A stretch of 64,000 nucleotides of DNA, taken from assembly GCA_017550335.1 (NCBI GenBank), contig JAFZPM010000014.1, positions 248,001-312,000 of the forward strand. The letters run 5' to 3'. Made by a program: the position numbers and the translations under genes. The notes below the pieces were generated by a model. It did not search any database. It was given only the letters and a program-made list of their open reading frames with translations, and had not been told where the DNA came from. Source of the DNA: Paludibacteraceae bacterium (lineage in GTDB: Bacteria > Bacteroidota > Bacteroidia > Bacteroidales > Paludibacteraceae). The first letter of the stretch is position 1. Every line of letters begins with the position of its first letter. This document shows, piece after piece, positions 16,182 to 26,058 of the stretch.

Positions 16182-18809
16182 ATGAAAAAGAAATTTTTAC
16201 GGCAAAGCGTCATCGCTTTGTGCTTTCCCCTTTTTTGCATGGGGGAGGCATATTCTAAAGACTTGGGGGCTCCCGACCTGGGAACGCATTCCATTCCTGG
16301 ACTCATCGAAGTGGAAGACTTCGGCATGGAAGGAGAGGGCAAATCGTACCATGACGAAGACAGTATAAACGACGGAGGTGCCTACCGTCCCGACGAAGGC
16401 GTGGACATCGACACATGCGACAACGGCGGATTCGTGATCGGCTGGACAAAGAAAGGGGAATGGATGGACTACACGGTAGACGTGGAGAAAACCTCCGAGT
16501 ACACTTACTCCGCCATCGTGGCGTCAGGTTTGGACGGGTCAGGTTTCTCCCTGCTAATCGACGGAGAGGCCATCACACCAGTCGTGGAAGTGCCTAACAC
16601 AGGCTCATGGACCCTCTACAGACGGATTTCGGGGAACACCTCCCTAATATCCGCCGGCAAACATACGCTCAGGCTTTATGTGGAAGCCGACTATTGCAAC
16701 ATAGACAAGATATCCTTCCGTCCCAAAGAGGACGAGGTCGAATATAAGTTCACTTCACCCTCCTCAGACATGCAGGTCGGTGCGGGGAAACCCTTCACTG
16801 TCTCTTGGACAACCAACGATGAGAACGTGGAGAAATATAACCTGAACTGGGTCAACGACCAAGGGGATACCATTTTACTGAAAGAGGGGGTCAAATGCCA
16901 CGATTCCTTTGAGTCGAACATCCCCGACGACTATATCGGACAGAGCGGCCACTACACCCTATCGCAGGTGAAGGTCAGCGGAGGAAGCGGCCTCATCCCC
17001 TCGGATTTCGACGGAGCTAACCATACCGTCAGCAATCCGATCATCTGGGCGGATGTGCCTGACGTATCCGTCACCAGGGTGGAAGACACCTACTACATGG
17101 TCAGCACCACCATGCACATGAACCCCGGCGCTCCCATCATGGCTTCCAAAGACCTGGTACGATGGAGAACCATCAACTATGCCCACCAGGCGCTGGACAA
17201 CGGGCAGACGAACGAACTCAACATGGAGAACGGCAAGAACGCCTACGGCAAGGGTTCATGGGCGAGCAGCATCAAATACAAGGACGGCACATGGTACGTG
17301 TTGACCCCCTCCTACACAACCAACAAGACCCACCTCGCCTGGACGAAGGACATTCTAAGCGGAGAGTGGGAATCGACGACCCTGCCATTCTACCACGACC
17401 CTTCCCTCCTGCTGGACGACGACGGGAAGATTTACGTCATATATGGCTCCGGCAACATCAGTATCGTGGAACTCTCCTCCGACGGGAAATCACCCAAGGG
17501 CAACCCACGCACCCTCCTCTCCAGACCCGCATCCATAGCCGGATCCAACTTCTATGTCGAATGCGAAGGCTCGCAGGTCATGAAGAGGGGCGATTACTAC
17601 TACATCTTCCTGATCTCATGGCCAGCCGGCTCATGCCGCTCCGTACTCTGCTACCGCTCCAAATCATTGAGCGGGAATTTCGAGGGCAAAGTGTTGCTGC
17701 AAGACAACGGGGTCGCCCAAGGAGGCATCTTCGACACCCCGGAGGGAGAATGGTACGGCATGTTCTTCCGTGACAATGGTTCGGTCGGCAGAATCCCTTA
17801 CCTCCTGCCCGTTTCCTGGTCTAACGATTGGCCTGTCTTAGGGAACAACGGCAAAGTGCCTTCCACCCTGAACGCCCAAGCGTCGCAAGAAGAAGGGTAC
17901 GGAATCGTCACGTCCGACGAGTTCGAAGAGGAGGAACTCGCCTTGGAGTGGCAATGGAACCACAACCCCGACCCTCGCAACTGGAAGATTCTCGACGGCA
18001 AGCTACGTCTGACCAACCAACGGACGGACAAGGATGTGGTCAGCACTAAAAACACGTTGACGCAACGTTCCTTCGGACCTCAATGCTCAGGCTGGACCAA
18101 ACTGGACACTAAAGGCATGAAAGAGGGTGATTGCGCCGGATTAGTGGCGCTACAAGAGTACTACGGATTCGCCGGCGTCACGGTGAAGAACGGGACGAAG
18201 AGCATCATCATGTCCAACAAGGGAGAGGTGATGGAGTCCGTCCCACTGAACCAAGACGAAGTGTACCTACGGATCGACATGAACTTCCAAGGGCAAAAAG
18301 ACCAAGCCACCTTCTACTACAGCAAGGACGGCAACACATGGACGAAATTCGGCAACACGCTACAGATGAGATACGAGCTGACCCACTTCACAGGCTACCG
18401 ATACGGATTGTTCCATTTCGGGACCCAAAGCACGGAGGGATACGCCGAGTTCGACTACTTCAGGATCGGGAAAGATATCAATTCCGCCGTTTTCATCGAT
18501 AAAAACAGCGAGAAAACCATCGAAGAGACCATTTTCGCCCGAAGCGCGCATATCACCATTGTCGAGCCGACAGGCACCTGTCCGAAGGAGGCGGAGGATA
18601 TCCATTTGACGATTGACCAAGAGGAGGGGCAGATAATAATCAGCGGTCCCGAGAGACTCCTCGGATGTGAACTCGCGAACATGAACGGACAAATCATCCG
18701 CACCTCACCCCATGACAGGATTGATGTGTCGGGACTCCACACAGGAATATACCTCCTTCGCATACGATTCGAAAGAAACATATCGACGAAAATAATCAAC
18801 GTTAAATAG
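16182..18809 (+). CDS. Secreted CBM6-GH43 enzyme (beta-xylosidase/arabinofuranosidase type) with T9SS tail
   Basis: An 875-residue exported enzyme whose binding module precedes the catalytic domain. Order: signal peptide (~1-25), CBM6 (~35-185), Ig-like/unknown domain (~190-265), GH43 propeller (~275-560) with catalytic candidates Asp294 (DVPDVSV), Asp406 (YHDPSLLLDDDG) and Glu462 (VECEGS), a concanavalin-like beta-sandwich typical of GH43 beta-xylosidases (~570-770), and a T9SS type A-like tail (IYLLRIRFE near the end). The upstream open frame adds 17 codons, but ATG 16182 starts the signal peptide. It sits between two terminators, so it is probably its own transcript within the locus. Confidence 0.88.
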   Translation: MKKKFLRQSVIALCFPLFCMGEAYSKDLGAPDLGTHSIPGLIEVEDFGMEGEGKSYHDEDSINDGGAYRPDEGVDIDTCDNGGFVIGWTKKGEWMDYTVDVEKTSEYTYSAIVASGLDGSGFSLLIDGEAITPVVEVPNTGSWTLYRRISGNTSLISAGKHTLRLYVEADYCNIDKISFRPKEDEVEYKFTSPSSDMQVGAGKPFTVSWTTNDENVEKYNLNWVNDQGDTILLKEGVKCHDSFESNIPDDYIGQSGHYTLSQVKVSGGSGLIPSDFDGANHTVSNPIIWADVPDVSVTRVEDTYYMVSTTMHMNPGAPIMASKDLVRWRTINYAHQALDNGQTNELNMENGKNAYGKGSWASSIKYKDGTWYVLTPSYTTNKTHLAWTKDILSGEWESTTLPFYHDPSLLLDDDGKIYVIYGSGNISIVELSSDGKSPKGNPRTLLSRPASIAGSNFYVECEGSQVMKRGDYYYIFLISWPAGSCRSVLCYRSKSLSGNFEGKVLLQDNGVAQGGIFDTPEGEWYGMFFRDNGSVGRIPYLLPVSWSNDWPVLGNNGKVPSTLNAQASQEEGYGIVTSDEFEEEELALEWQWNHNPDPRNWKILDGKLRLTNQRTDKDVVSTKNTLTQRSFGPQCSGWTKLDTKGMKEGDCAGLVALQEYYGFAGVTVKNGTKSIIMSNKGEVMESVPLNQDEVYLRIDMNFQGQKDQATFYYSKDGNTWTKFGNTLQMRYELTHFTGYRYGLFHFGTQSTEGYAEFDYFRIGKDINSAVFIDKNSEKTIEETIFARSAHITIVEPTGTCPKEAEDIHLTIDQEEGQIIISGPERLLGCELANMNGQIIRTSPHDRIDVSGLHTGIYLLRIRFERNISTKIINVK

Positions 18810-18860
18810 AAGATAGGGAGCGCACTTTACGGTGCGTCTCCAACCCTCTTTCTTCTCCCA

Positions 18861-18900
18861 ACAGAGCCAAGGGAACATTTCTCTTGGCTCTGTTTTGTTT
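18861..18900 (+). terminator. Strong terminator after the CBM6-GH43 gene
   Basis: An 11-bp perfect stem, ACAGAGCCAAG (18861-18871) with CTTGGCTCTGT (18883-18893), followed by TTTGTTTT. Confidence 0.85.
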
Positions 18901-19077
18901 TCTGACACCCAACGCCACACATCTGTGCGGATGCCGAATTAATACAATTACAAATCATTTATAATGAGATATTTATAATTACAAAAAGGAGAATTCAGTC
19001 ATAGTTTTCGAGCAAGTCTCAATCGAAATTTTCTAGTATATGATTCGATATTACCAAAAAAATTAGGGGCTGCCACA

Positions 19078-19085
19078 TAAATTTG
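19078..19085 (+). promoter_or_regulatory. Promoter element of the esterase gene
   Basis: TAAATTTG fits TAnnTTTG and lies 77 nt before ATG 19163. A convincing -33 element is not seen. Confidence 0.4.
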
Positions 19086-19162
19086 CGATGTTGTTTTCTA
19101 GGAGTAAAATGTATAGGAATAAGTATTACAATTAATTAAACGAACTTTAAATTTTTACTATC

Positions 19163-20413
19163 ATGAAAAGGATTTTAATTTTAGCATTAAGTCTTTGTAG
19201 TATGAGTGCGTTCGCCCAATGGGATTGGGGCGGCGGTGGCGGCCAATGGGGCGGCGGCGGTGGCGGCGGCTTCAACTTCGGTGGCGAAGGCAGCGGCAAT
19301 TCCGGCAACATCGGCGACTATCAGAAAAAAGCCGACATTGATTATGTAGGTGATAATCATATCGGACACAAGATGGACGTCTATTTCCCGAAGGATGATG
19401 GAAAGTCAACTCACCCAGTACTTATCCACATCTACGGTAGTGCATGGGGAAGTAACAGCTCCAAGGGTTCCGCAGACTTGGGTACCGTAGGTACAGCAGC
19501 TTTGGGAGCCGGTTACATCCTCGTAACACCTAACCACAGAACATACGGTGACGCGCTTTACCCTGCGCAAATCAACGATATCAAGGCGGTTGTCCGCTAC
19601 TTGCGCGGCAACGCACAGGAGTTGGGCGTAGACACCTCCTTCATCGCAGTGTCCGGTTTCTCTTCAGGAGGTCACTTGGCATCCTTGATGGGTGTGACCA
19701 GAAATGTGAAAGACAATTACACCGTTGGTTCCGAGACCATGAACATCGAAGGTAACCTTGGTAGATACACCAACGAGAGCAGCTGGGTAGATGCGGTATG
19801 CGACTGGTCTGGTCCGGTAGACTGCCGTGACAAAGGCTGCGGAAATCCAATCAACATGTCACCAGAGAACGATATGGTAGGTGGATGCGACAACAACAAA
19901 TGTCCTGACAGGCATGCCCTACTTGCCGCAAACACTTTCATTGACGAAACAGACGCTCCAGTTTTTGTGGCACATGGTTCAAGCGATAACATCGTTCCAC
20001 AATGTGAGGGTAAGAAATTCTATGACAACCTCACCAATGGAGGCGTTCAGGACTGCGAATACCATCCTCACAGTGGCGGTCACGGTGTGGAAGGCAACTT
20101 GACAGGCGACATGGTTAAGTTCCTCAACAAGATCAAAGAGAAAAAGGCAGCCGCTGCAGCTGAAGCCCATGAAAACGAAGAATCTCTGTTGAACGATATC
20201 CTTGCCTTGAACAATAGCATTTGCGTGGACAACAACAGATTGTATCTGTGCAACGAAGGCGCTGAGGCTACGGAATTCAACTTGAGCGATGTGTCAGGAA
20301 AGATTCTCATGATCGGTACTTTGGACAGCAAGGGCGTAGATATCTCTTCATTGAATCAAGGTGTCTACCTCGTTAGGACAAACAACGGAGGTAGCTTTAA
20401 ATTCATCAAATAA
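19163..20413 (+). CDS. Secreted alpha/beta-hydrolase (carbohydrate-esterase-like) with Gly-rich linker and T9SS tail
   Basis: A 416-residue exported hydrolase. The signal peptide ends at SAFAQ (residue 19). A striking Gly/Trp/Phe-rich stretch (about residues 21-50) comes next, then an alpha/beta-hydrolase similar to bifunctional xylan/feruloyl esterases: IHIYGSAW takes the place of the usual HGGGW oxyanion motif, Ser167 (GFSSGG) is the nucleophile, the acid is in HGSSDNIVP and the His in SGGHGVEG. A short Ala/Glu-rich helix leads to a T9SS-type C-terminal domain ending in FKFIK. Its base composition is AT-richer than the other enzymes. Likely deacylation of xylan or oligosaccharides; inference. 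Confidence 0.82.
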   Translation: MKRILILALSLCSMSAFAQWDWGGGGGQWGGGGGGGFNFGGEGSGNSGNIGDYQKKADIDYVGDNHIGHKMDVYFPKDDGKSTHPVLIHIYGSAWGSNSSKGSADLGTVGTAALGAGYILVTPNHRTYGDALYPAQINDIKAVVRYLRGNAQELGVDTSFIAVSGFSSGGHLASLMGVTRNVKDNYTVGSETMNIEGNLGRYTNESSWVDAVCDWSGPVDCRDKGCGNPINMSPENDMVGGCDNNKCPDRHALLAANTFIDETDAPVFVAHGSSDNIVPQCEGKKFYDNLTNGGVQDCEYHPHSGGHGVEGNLTGDMVKFLNKIKEKKAAAAAEAHENEESLLNDILALNNSICVDNNRLYLCNEGAEATEFNLSDVSGKILMIGTLDSKGVDISSLNQGVYLVRTNNGGSFKFIK

Positions 20414-20448
20414 GGGTCGTTTTTCATCTTTATTTGCTTATAGTGGTG

Positions 20449-20483
20449 GACAAAGGCACGGACACATGCTCTGTGCCTTTGTC
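20449..20483 (+). terminator. Hairpin after the esterase gene
   Basis: A perfect stem, GACAAAGGCAC (20449-20459) with GTGCCTTTGTC (20473-20483), behind the stop codon. The T run is missing, so it may end transcription weakly or protect the mRNA end. Confidence 0.65.
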
Positions 20484-20611
20484 ATATCATATCACCTTTA
20501 GAACAAACATATGCGGGGAGGAAGAATAACGGAACAACGCAAGAAAGACGGGGACTCCAACAATTATTTCAAAAAAAACCGTATATTTACAAGTGCTTAC
20601 TAGGGAAGATC

Positions 20612-23600
20612 ATGAAAAACACGGGGAAAGGCATCTTAGCATTATTCATGCTCATTGCGCTCCAAGGGCTTATTCACGCCACGGGGACGAAGGAGTATGC
20701 CCGTTTCAAACACTTCACCACGAAGGATGGTCTGGCCTCCAATAGGGTGTTCAACCTCGCGCAAGACTCCACCGGATTCGTGTGGGTCGCCACGGATTTC
20801 GGATTAGAGCGGTTCGACGGAATCAATTTCAAACACCATCAGAAGAAAGACTACCCTAACTTGCACCGTAACGACATCATGTACGTCGGGCATATCGGTC
20901 ACGACCGCATCGTCGTGGGCGGATTCAGTGGCGTATTCCAAGAGTATGACAGGAATAGGGACGATTTCATCGACAGAATGCCCGCCGAATTGGATAGTAC
21001 AGGTTACACGCAGGTCAGGGCCGTCTACATCTCCGAAAAGGGAGAACAATACCTGCAGACCAACGGAGGCATTTACCATTACGACAAGGCTTCCGATGCG
21101 TTCAACTCCCGGTTCCCCGCCTTCGAAGCACTGAAAATAGACTTCGTCAATACAATGTACGTCGACCAACGGAATAGATTCTGGGTCGGCTCCATCAACA
21201 AACTCCACGTCATCGATGAAGAGGGGAAACTCGTGCGCTGCTTCGACATCGAACATGATGGCTGCGGATATGTCTCCGGCATCATCCCTTTGGGGGATGG
21301 CAAGGTGGTCGTCACCTTCCTGAACAATGAATTATGGCTCATAGACACCTCCTTGGAAGAGGTGGGGAAGATACAACGGATACCCATTCCCTTCCATAGC
21401 GTCATGAAGATGATCCGAACGGATGACGGACGGTACTGGTTCGCCACGGACGGTGACGGACTATGGTACACCGACGACCCGATCTCTCCCGACGCGCGCT
21501 ACAAGAACCTCATCCCCTACGGCGAAGCGCAGAATGAAATCAAAAAGATCTACGGATTGGCCAAGGGCAACAACGGGGAGATATGGATCGGCACGCAAAA
21601 CTCAGGCATCTGGTCCTACAGCAAGAAGAGCGAAGACGGGGTCACCTTCTCGGGGGACATTGGCTTTCCGACAGAGGTCTGCTCCTCCTTTCAGGAGGAC
21701 AAGGACGGCACCATCATCGTGGGAACGGACGGTGACGGTATCTATACACTCTCCGGTGACATGCAGGAGATCAAACACTATGATTTGCCTAACAACAACG
21801 TTACGGGCGTATATGCCGGCGACGGAAAGATCATCACCGCCACATGGGGAGCAGGATTGCTCGAATTCGACCCGAAGGACGGCTCCGCCCACTCCATGAC
21901 GCTCGATGGCATCACGAATCCTATCCGGATGTTTTTTAGCGTCGGACGAACCCCGAACGGTGTGCTCTGGGCATGTACCGCCAACGACGACCTCTACCTG
22001 AAGCATGACAAATGGGGCAAACTTTGCCTGCACGACGACTCGTTCCCCTCCATCGTCAGCAAATGGATCGCCAAGGTGATTCCGGGGAAGGACTCCTCCT
22101 TATGGGTGCTTTCCACCAACATGCTATGGCATGTCGAGGGGAAGACTACCCACGCCATCTACCCGGAACTCTTCATGAACAAATCACACGACCCGCTCGT
22201 CATCTTCGATGCCGTGTGCGACCAAGAGGGTAACCTCTTCGCCACCAGCAACCACGGCATCTACAAATACAGCAGTGACGGGAAAGAGGTGAAAAGGCTG
22301 GATTTCCTGCCTAACTATTTTTACCGAATCATTATCCAAGACCTGACGGGCAGGTTCTGGGCGGCCTCATTCGACGGAATCATCTCCTTCGACTGCGAGA
22401 AGGAGGAGTATAGCCACCTGCAAGGAGACTATAACGACATCGCCCAATCCTTCTTCTACATCAAGGCGGGCTTCAGAGACTCCAAGGGAAGAATATATTT
22501 CGGCACTAACGGAGGCTTCTACACCTTCGACCCCGCCCATATCGTTCCGGACACGGCCATCAGCCATATGGGATTCTCCGAACTCTATGTCTCAAGAAAA
22601 AAGATAGCCCCAGGCACATCCGTCCTGGAGGCTGGTAACATCGCCGACATACAGGAGCTGACGTTCAACCATGGCGGGACGGACATCACCATCGCAGTGG
22701 ACGTCATCGATCATGCGAAGTCGAACAAGGTGAAACTCCGATACAGACTGAAAGGTATGCAGGAGGACTGGATCGAGATGGACAACACAAGGCACATCAA
22801 CTTCAACCACATCCCTACAGGCGATTATGTACTGGAAGTGGAAGCCTTCCGCCCTTACATAGAGTGCGTGGGCAGAAAAATAACCATGAAAATCCATGTG
22901 CTCCCGCCTTGGTGGTCCACTTGGTGGTTCCGCCTACTCATAACCCTCCTCGTCTTCTCCATCATCCTACTCATCTTCAGAAGGAGAATGCGCAAGCTGG
23001 AGGAAGAGCAGATCATACTTCAGAAGAAAGTGGACGAACGTACCACCGAACTCAAGCAGGTGCTGCAGGACAAAGACCGTTTGATATCCGTCATCGCCCA
23101 CGACCTGAAGAACCCGATGTTCGCCATCGTGGGCGCCCTCGAAACATGGTTAGGGAAGGAGAAACAAATGAGCGACACGGATAAGCGGAACCTTATCGGA
23201 GAGACTTACCAGTCATCCGTGACGCTACAACGCGAGATGCTGAAACTCCTAGACTGGGCGAAGTCCAAACGGGACGAAATCATCTGCCACCCGAGCGACA
23301 TAGACCTCAAGTTCGTCACCAACAACGTCATCCTGCTCCTCAAAGGAATGATGGAGGACAAGAAGATAACCCTGGAGCAACACTTCAGGCTGAGCCATTA
23401 CACCTTCGCCGACTCCAGGATGATGGGCACCGCCATACGCAACCTGCTGAGCAACGCCATCAAGTTCACCCCAAGGGAAGGCACCATCCGCATCAACGGA
23501 TGGCAGGAGGGGGAGAAGACATTCATCGAGATAGCTGACTCTGGCGTGGGCATGAGCGAAGAACAACTGAGCCAACTCCTCAACGGTGGCAATGCGACAA

Positions 23601-24592
23601 CACCGGGCACCGAGAATGAGAAGGGCACCGGACTAGGATTCCGCATCTGCCAAGACTACGTGTCACGCAACAACGGAAGCCTCTCCGTGAAGAGCAAACA
23701 AGGGGAAGGCACCACGATCCTCATCACCCTGCCATCCTCCAGCAAGGAGTTGGAGACCGTCGACCTCCCTACGGAGAAGACACCGAAGATGTCCATCGAC
23801 AAATCCATCCTCGAAGGCAACACCCTATTGGTCGTGGACGATGACCCGCTCATCTGCAACAACATCAAGAGCATGATGGACGATTACCTGCAGACCATCG
23901 TGGCCAAGGACGGGAAGGAGGCACTGGAGATAGCGGAGAAGCAACAGCCGGACGTCATCCTCAGCGACGTGGAGATGCCGAACATGAACGGAATCGAGAT
24001 GAGCCAAGCCCTGGGACAACATCCGAATACCAGACACATCCCTATCCTATTCATCTCCGCGAAGAACGAGGAGAGCGACCGCCTGCTGGGTCTCCTCAGC
24101 GGAGCCATCGACTACATCGCCAAGCCATTCAGCCAGTCCGAGTTGCTCCTCAAGCTGGCCAACATACTGGATGTGCGGCAAAAACACCAGCAGAAGATAC
24201 TAAGCGACTACCTCTGCCAAGATGGTGGAGGAGAAAAGACAGAGGGGAAGGAGGCCGTCGAAGAGGCTATCAACCCATTCTTGAAAGCTTTCCTGGATGT
24301 CGTCAAAGAGAAATACACCAATAGTCAAACCGCAGTGGAGGACCTCGCCAAAGGCATGGCGGTCAGCCAACCGACCCTCAACAGGAAGATACGCTCCATG
24401 ACAGGCAAGACACCGTTGGAAGTGCTCACCGAGTACCGCCTCAACACAGCCCTGAAGATGTTGCAGGACACCCATTCGGACGCCAACGTCTCCGATGTCG
24501 CCTACGATGTGGGATTCAATGACCCTTCCTACTTCACAAAGAAATTCCGTGATTTCTTCGGATACCTACCATCCAAAGCGAACCAGAAATAA
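20612..24592 (+). CDS. Hybrid two-component system (HTCS) regulator of the CAZyme locus
   Basis: A 1326-residue single-protein sensor-regulator. Order: signal peptide; periplasmic two-bladed-propeller sensor from Reg_prop repeats (~30-690; KDGLASNRVFNLAQDSTGFVW is the first); a Y_Y_Y domain (~690-765); one membrane span (~768-790); coiled coil; histidine kinase with His830 in SVIAHDLKNP; HATPase with NLLSNAIKF and GTGLGF; receiver with phosphoacceptor Asp1119 (LSDVEMPN); and an AraC-type DNA-binding domain (~1225-1322). HTCS proteins sense released oligosaccharides in the periplasm and activate adjacent polysaccharide genes. Its place directly behind four xylan-type enzymes makes them the probable targets. 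Confidence 0.95.
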   Translation: MKNTGKGILALFMLIALQGLIHATGTKEYARFKHFTTKDGLASNRVFNLAQDSTGFVWVATDFGLERFDGINFKHHQKKDYPNLHRNDIMYVGHIGHDRIVVGGFSGVFQEYDRNRDDFIDRMPAELDSTGYTQVRAVYISEKGEQYLQTNGGIYHYDKASDAFNSRFPAFEALKIDFVNTMYVDQRNRFWVGSINKLHVIDEEGKLVRCFDIEHDGCGYVSGIIPLGDGKVVVTFLNNELWLIDTSLEEVGKIQRIPIPFHSVMKMIRTDDGRYWFATDGDGLWYTDDPISPDARYKNLIPYGEAQNEIKKIYGLAKGNNGEIWIGTQNSGIWSYSKKSEDGVTFSGDIGFPTEVCSSFQEDKDGTIIVGTDGDGIYTLSGDMQEIKHYDLPNNNVTGVYAGDGKIITATWGAGLLEFDPKDGSAHSMTLDGITNPIRMFFSVGRTPNGVLWACTANDDLYLKHDKWGKLCLHDDSFPSIVSKWIAKVIPGKDSSLWVLSTNMLWHVEGKTTHAIYPELFMNKSHDPLVIFDAVCDQEGNLFATSNHGIYKYSSDGKEVKRLDFLPNYFYRIIIQDLTGRFWAASFDGIISFDCEKEEYSHLQGDYNDIAQSFFYIKAGFRDSKGRIYFGTNGGFYTFDPAHIVPDTAISHMGFSELYVSRKKIAPGTSVLEAGNIADIQELTFNHGGTDITIAVDVIDHAKSNKVKLRYRLKGMQEDWIEMDNTRHINFNHIPTGDYVLEVEAFRPYIECVGRKITMKIHVLPPWWSTWWFRLLITLLVFSIILLIFRRRMRKLEEEQIILQKKVDERTTELKQVLQDKDRLISVIAHDLKNPMFAIVGALETWLGKEKQMSDTDKRNLIGETYQSSVTLQREMLKLLDWAKSKRDEIICHPSDIDLKFVTNNVILLLKGMMEDKKITLEQHFRLSHYTFADSRMMGTAIRNLLSNAIKFTPREGTIRINGWQEGEKTFIEIADSGVGMSEEQLSQLLNGGNATTPGTENEKGTGLGFRICQDYVSRNNGSLSVKSKQGEGTTILITLPSSSKELETVDLPTEKTPKMSIDKSILEGNTLLVVDDDPLICNNIKSMMDDYLQTIVAKDGKEALEIAEKQQPDVILSDVEMPNMNGIEMSQALGQHPNTRHIPILFISAKNEESDRLLGLLSGAIDYIAKPFSQSELLLKLANILDVRQKHQQKILSDYLCQDGGGEKTEGKEAVEEAINPFLKAFLDVVKEKYTNSQTAVEDLAKGMAVSQPTLNRKIRSMTGKTPLEVLTEYRLNTALKMLQDTHSDANVSDVAYDVGFNDPSYFTKKFRDFFGYLPSKANQK

Positions 24593-24787
24593 ATTCATAA
24601 TCAATTATTTCACAGGGTATTATACATTCTTTTTCAAAACGATTCGAGAAAAAAGCGCAGAAAACTTTTCAATATCAAAAAAGTTTTCTATCTTAATGGA
24701 AACGCAACGTTCTCGAATGGGGGTAATCTGTTCTCCCTCCCTGGAACGAAATAACAGAGCAGAACCACCCATCAAAAAGCCATCGCC

Positions 24788-25561
24788 ATGAAAAAGCATA
24801 TATTACTACTAAGCCTGACCTGCCTACTATTCCAAGGCATAGGCGTATCCTGCCTCGAGGAAGAATGGGATGACGATTACACGAATCCCCAGGAGAATAA
24901 GGAGAAAGAAAAGGAGGCCCCCGAAGACAAGGAGAAGGATAAGGATCCGATCAAGGACAAAGAGGAGCCCAAAGTGACCCATCTCTTCACGGATGAAGAG
25001 ATGAAGTACGCCAACACTGCCGCTGACGCCGACTACATGACCGAAGCAGAAAAGAAGATGATCCTTCTATGCAATCTGGCAAGGCTCGACGGAACCCGTT
25101 TCGCGGAAGAATACCTCAAGCCCTACCTCAAAGGAGAAAGCAGCAAGAACATACAATCCCTTTACGAGGATTTGGGAAACACCCGAGACAAACCGATGTT
25201 TCTTCCCCTGAAAGAGTTGCACCAAGCCGCCAAACTCCACATGGATGAGATGATAGAGAGCCAAACATTAGGGCATGATTCACCCAACGGGGATTCACCA
25301 TCCATCAGGATAAGGAGATTACTCCCGAATGTCTACGCGACTTCAGAGAATTTAGGAGCAAGGACATCGTCCCAAGACCTGGCATTAGACTTCACGATTC
25401 AACTACTCATCGACAATGGGGTGGAAACACTTGGCCATAGGAAAGCGCTCCTCGGTCAAGAGGAAATCGTATACGACAGGATTGGCGTAGCGCTCGGGGA
25501 AGGCCCCGTCAGCGGGTACAGGTATGTATGCGTGCAAGACTTCGTCCGCGTAAGTCGATGA
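24788..25561 (+). CDS. CAP-domain (SCP/PR1-type) lipoprotein
   Basis: A 257-residue exported protein. A signal peptide with a probable lipobox (GVSC, Cys22) is followed at once by acidic residues, as in surface-exported lipoproteins of Bacteroidetes. A Lys/Glu/Asp-rich linker (~25-65) leads to a CAP domain (~85-255) with NLARLDGTRFA, a helix with HMDEM, GHDSPNGDSPSIRI, ENLGA and LGHRKALL. CAP domains in bacteria are often surface proteins of unknown activity. It lies 195 bp after the HTCS gene and before a shared terminator; a functional link to the CAZymes is not shown. Confidence 0.8.
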   Translation: MKKHILLLSLTCLLFQGIGVSCLEEEWDDDYTNPQENKEKEKEAPEDKEKDKDPIKDKEEPKVTHLFTDEEMKYANTAADADYMTEAEKKMILLCNLARLDGTRFAEEYLKPYLKGESSKNIQSLYEDLGNTRDKPMFLPLKELHQAAKLHMDEMIESQTLGHDSPNGDSPSIRIRRLLPNVYATSENLGARTSSQDLALDFTIQLLIDNGVETLGHRKALLGQEEIVYDRIGVALGEGPVSGYRYVCVQDFVRVSR

Positions 25562-25587
25562 CGGGACAATATCCACAGGGAACAAAA

Positions 25588-25617
25588 AAGGTGTCGATAT
25601 TAGGCTATCGACACCTT
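25588..25617. terminator. Bidirectional terminator between the CAP gene and acpP
   Basis: A perfect 12-bp stem (AAGGTGTCGATA and TATCGACACCTT) with a 6-nt loop. AAAAAA on its left gives a T run for the minus-strand acpP transcript. Confidence 0.8.
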
Positions 25618-25651
25618 ACATAAACAATTCGTCATGCTTTAGATTTATACT

Positions 25652-25891
25652 TTATGCCTTATTAGCGAGATAGTCGTATAAGTTTCCGAACGTTTGGATG
25701 GAAGACATCTCAGATCCTTGGATCTTCACACTGAACTCCTCCTCTATCAGAGCCACCAAATCGACCAAGCTCAAACTATCCAAGTTCAAGGTCTCCTTAA
25801 TGTTCTTGTCTGCTGAAATTTCAGAGATCTCAACCTCAAACTCATCGGACAACACCCTATTCACTTTCTCAATTAACTCATTCTTATCCAT
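25652..25891 (-). CDS. acpP: Acyl carrier protein
   Basis: A 79-residue acidic helical protein with the phosphopantetheine site LNLDSLSLVDLV (Ser39), matching acyl carrier proteins in length and charge. It stands alone, divergent from an AraC gene and not in a fab operon. It may therefore be the general ACP or a dedicated one; the sequence alone does not decide. The symbol is used for the family rather than a proven primary ACP. Confidence 0.85.
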   Translation of the reverse strand: MDKNELIEKVNRVLSDEFEVEISEISADKNIKETLNLDSLSLVDLVALIEEEFSVKIQGSEMSSIQTFGNLYDYLANKA

Positions 25892-26048
25892 TCTTATCTG
25901 TAGTTAAATTAGACTTCAATATTAACATTGCAAAGTTCCCCTTTATATATGAAAAAACAAAGACACAATATTCATTGTTTATGACACAAACTTCAACTTA
26001 TCAAACCCAAAAATGAAAAATATGACTATATTCGCGTCATATCTAGGA

Positions 26049-26056
26049 TATTTTTG
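26049..26056 (+). promoter_or_regulatory. TAnnTTTG element abutting the AraC start
   Basis: TATTTTTG is an exact -7 element but ends only 2 nt before the ATG at 26059. If used, it would give a leaderless mRNA or force a start further in, for instance the ATG at 26140 behind GAGGAGG. Confidence 0.35.
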
Positions 26057-26058
26057 CA

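Larger units (their letters stand above)
18810..19162. other. Intergenic region between two CAZyme genes
   Basis: 353 bp without a gene. It holds the terminator of the upstream gene, then an AT-rich stretch (about 18935-19160) with a TAAATTTG promoter element. The A/T-rich part from 18940 to 19070 has no open frame or fold that I recognise. Confidence 0.7.
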
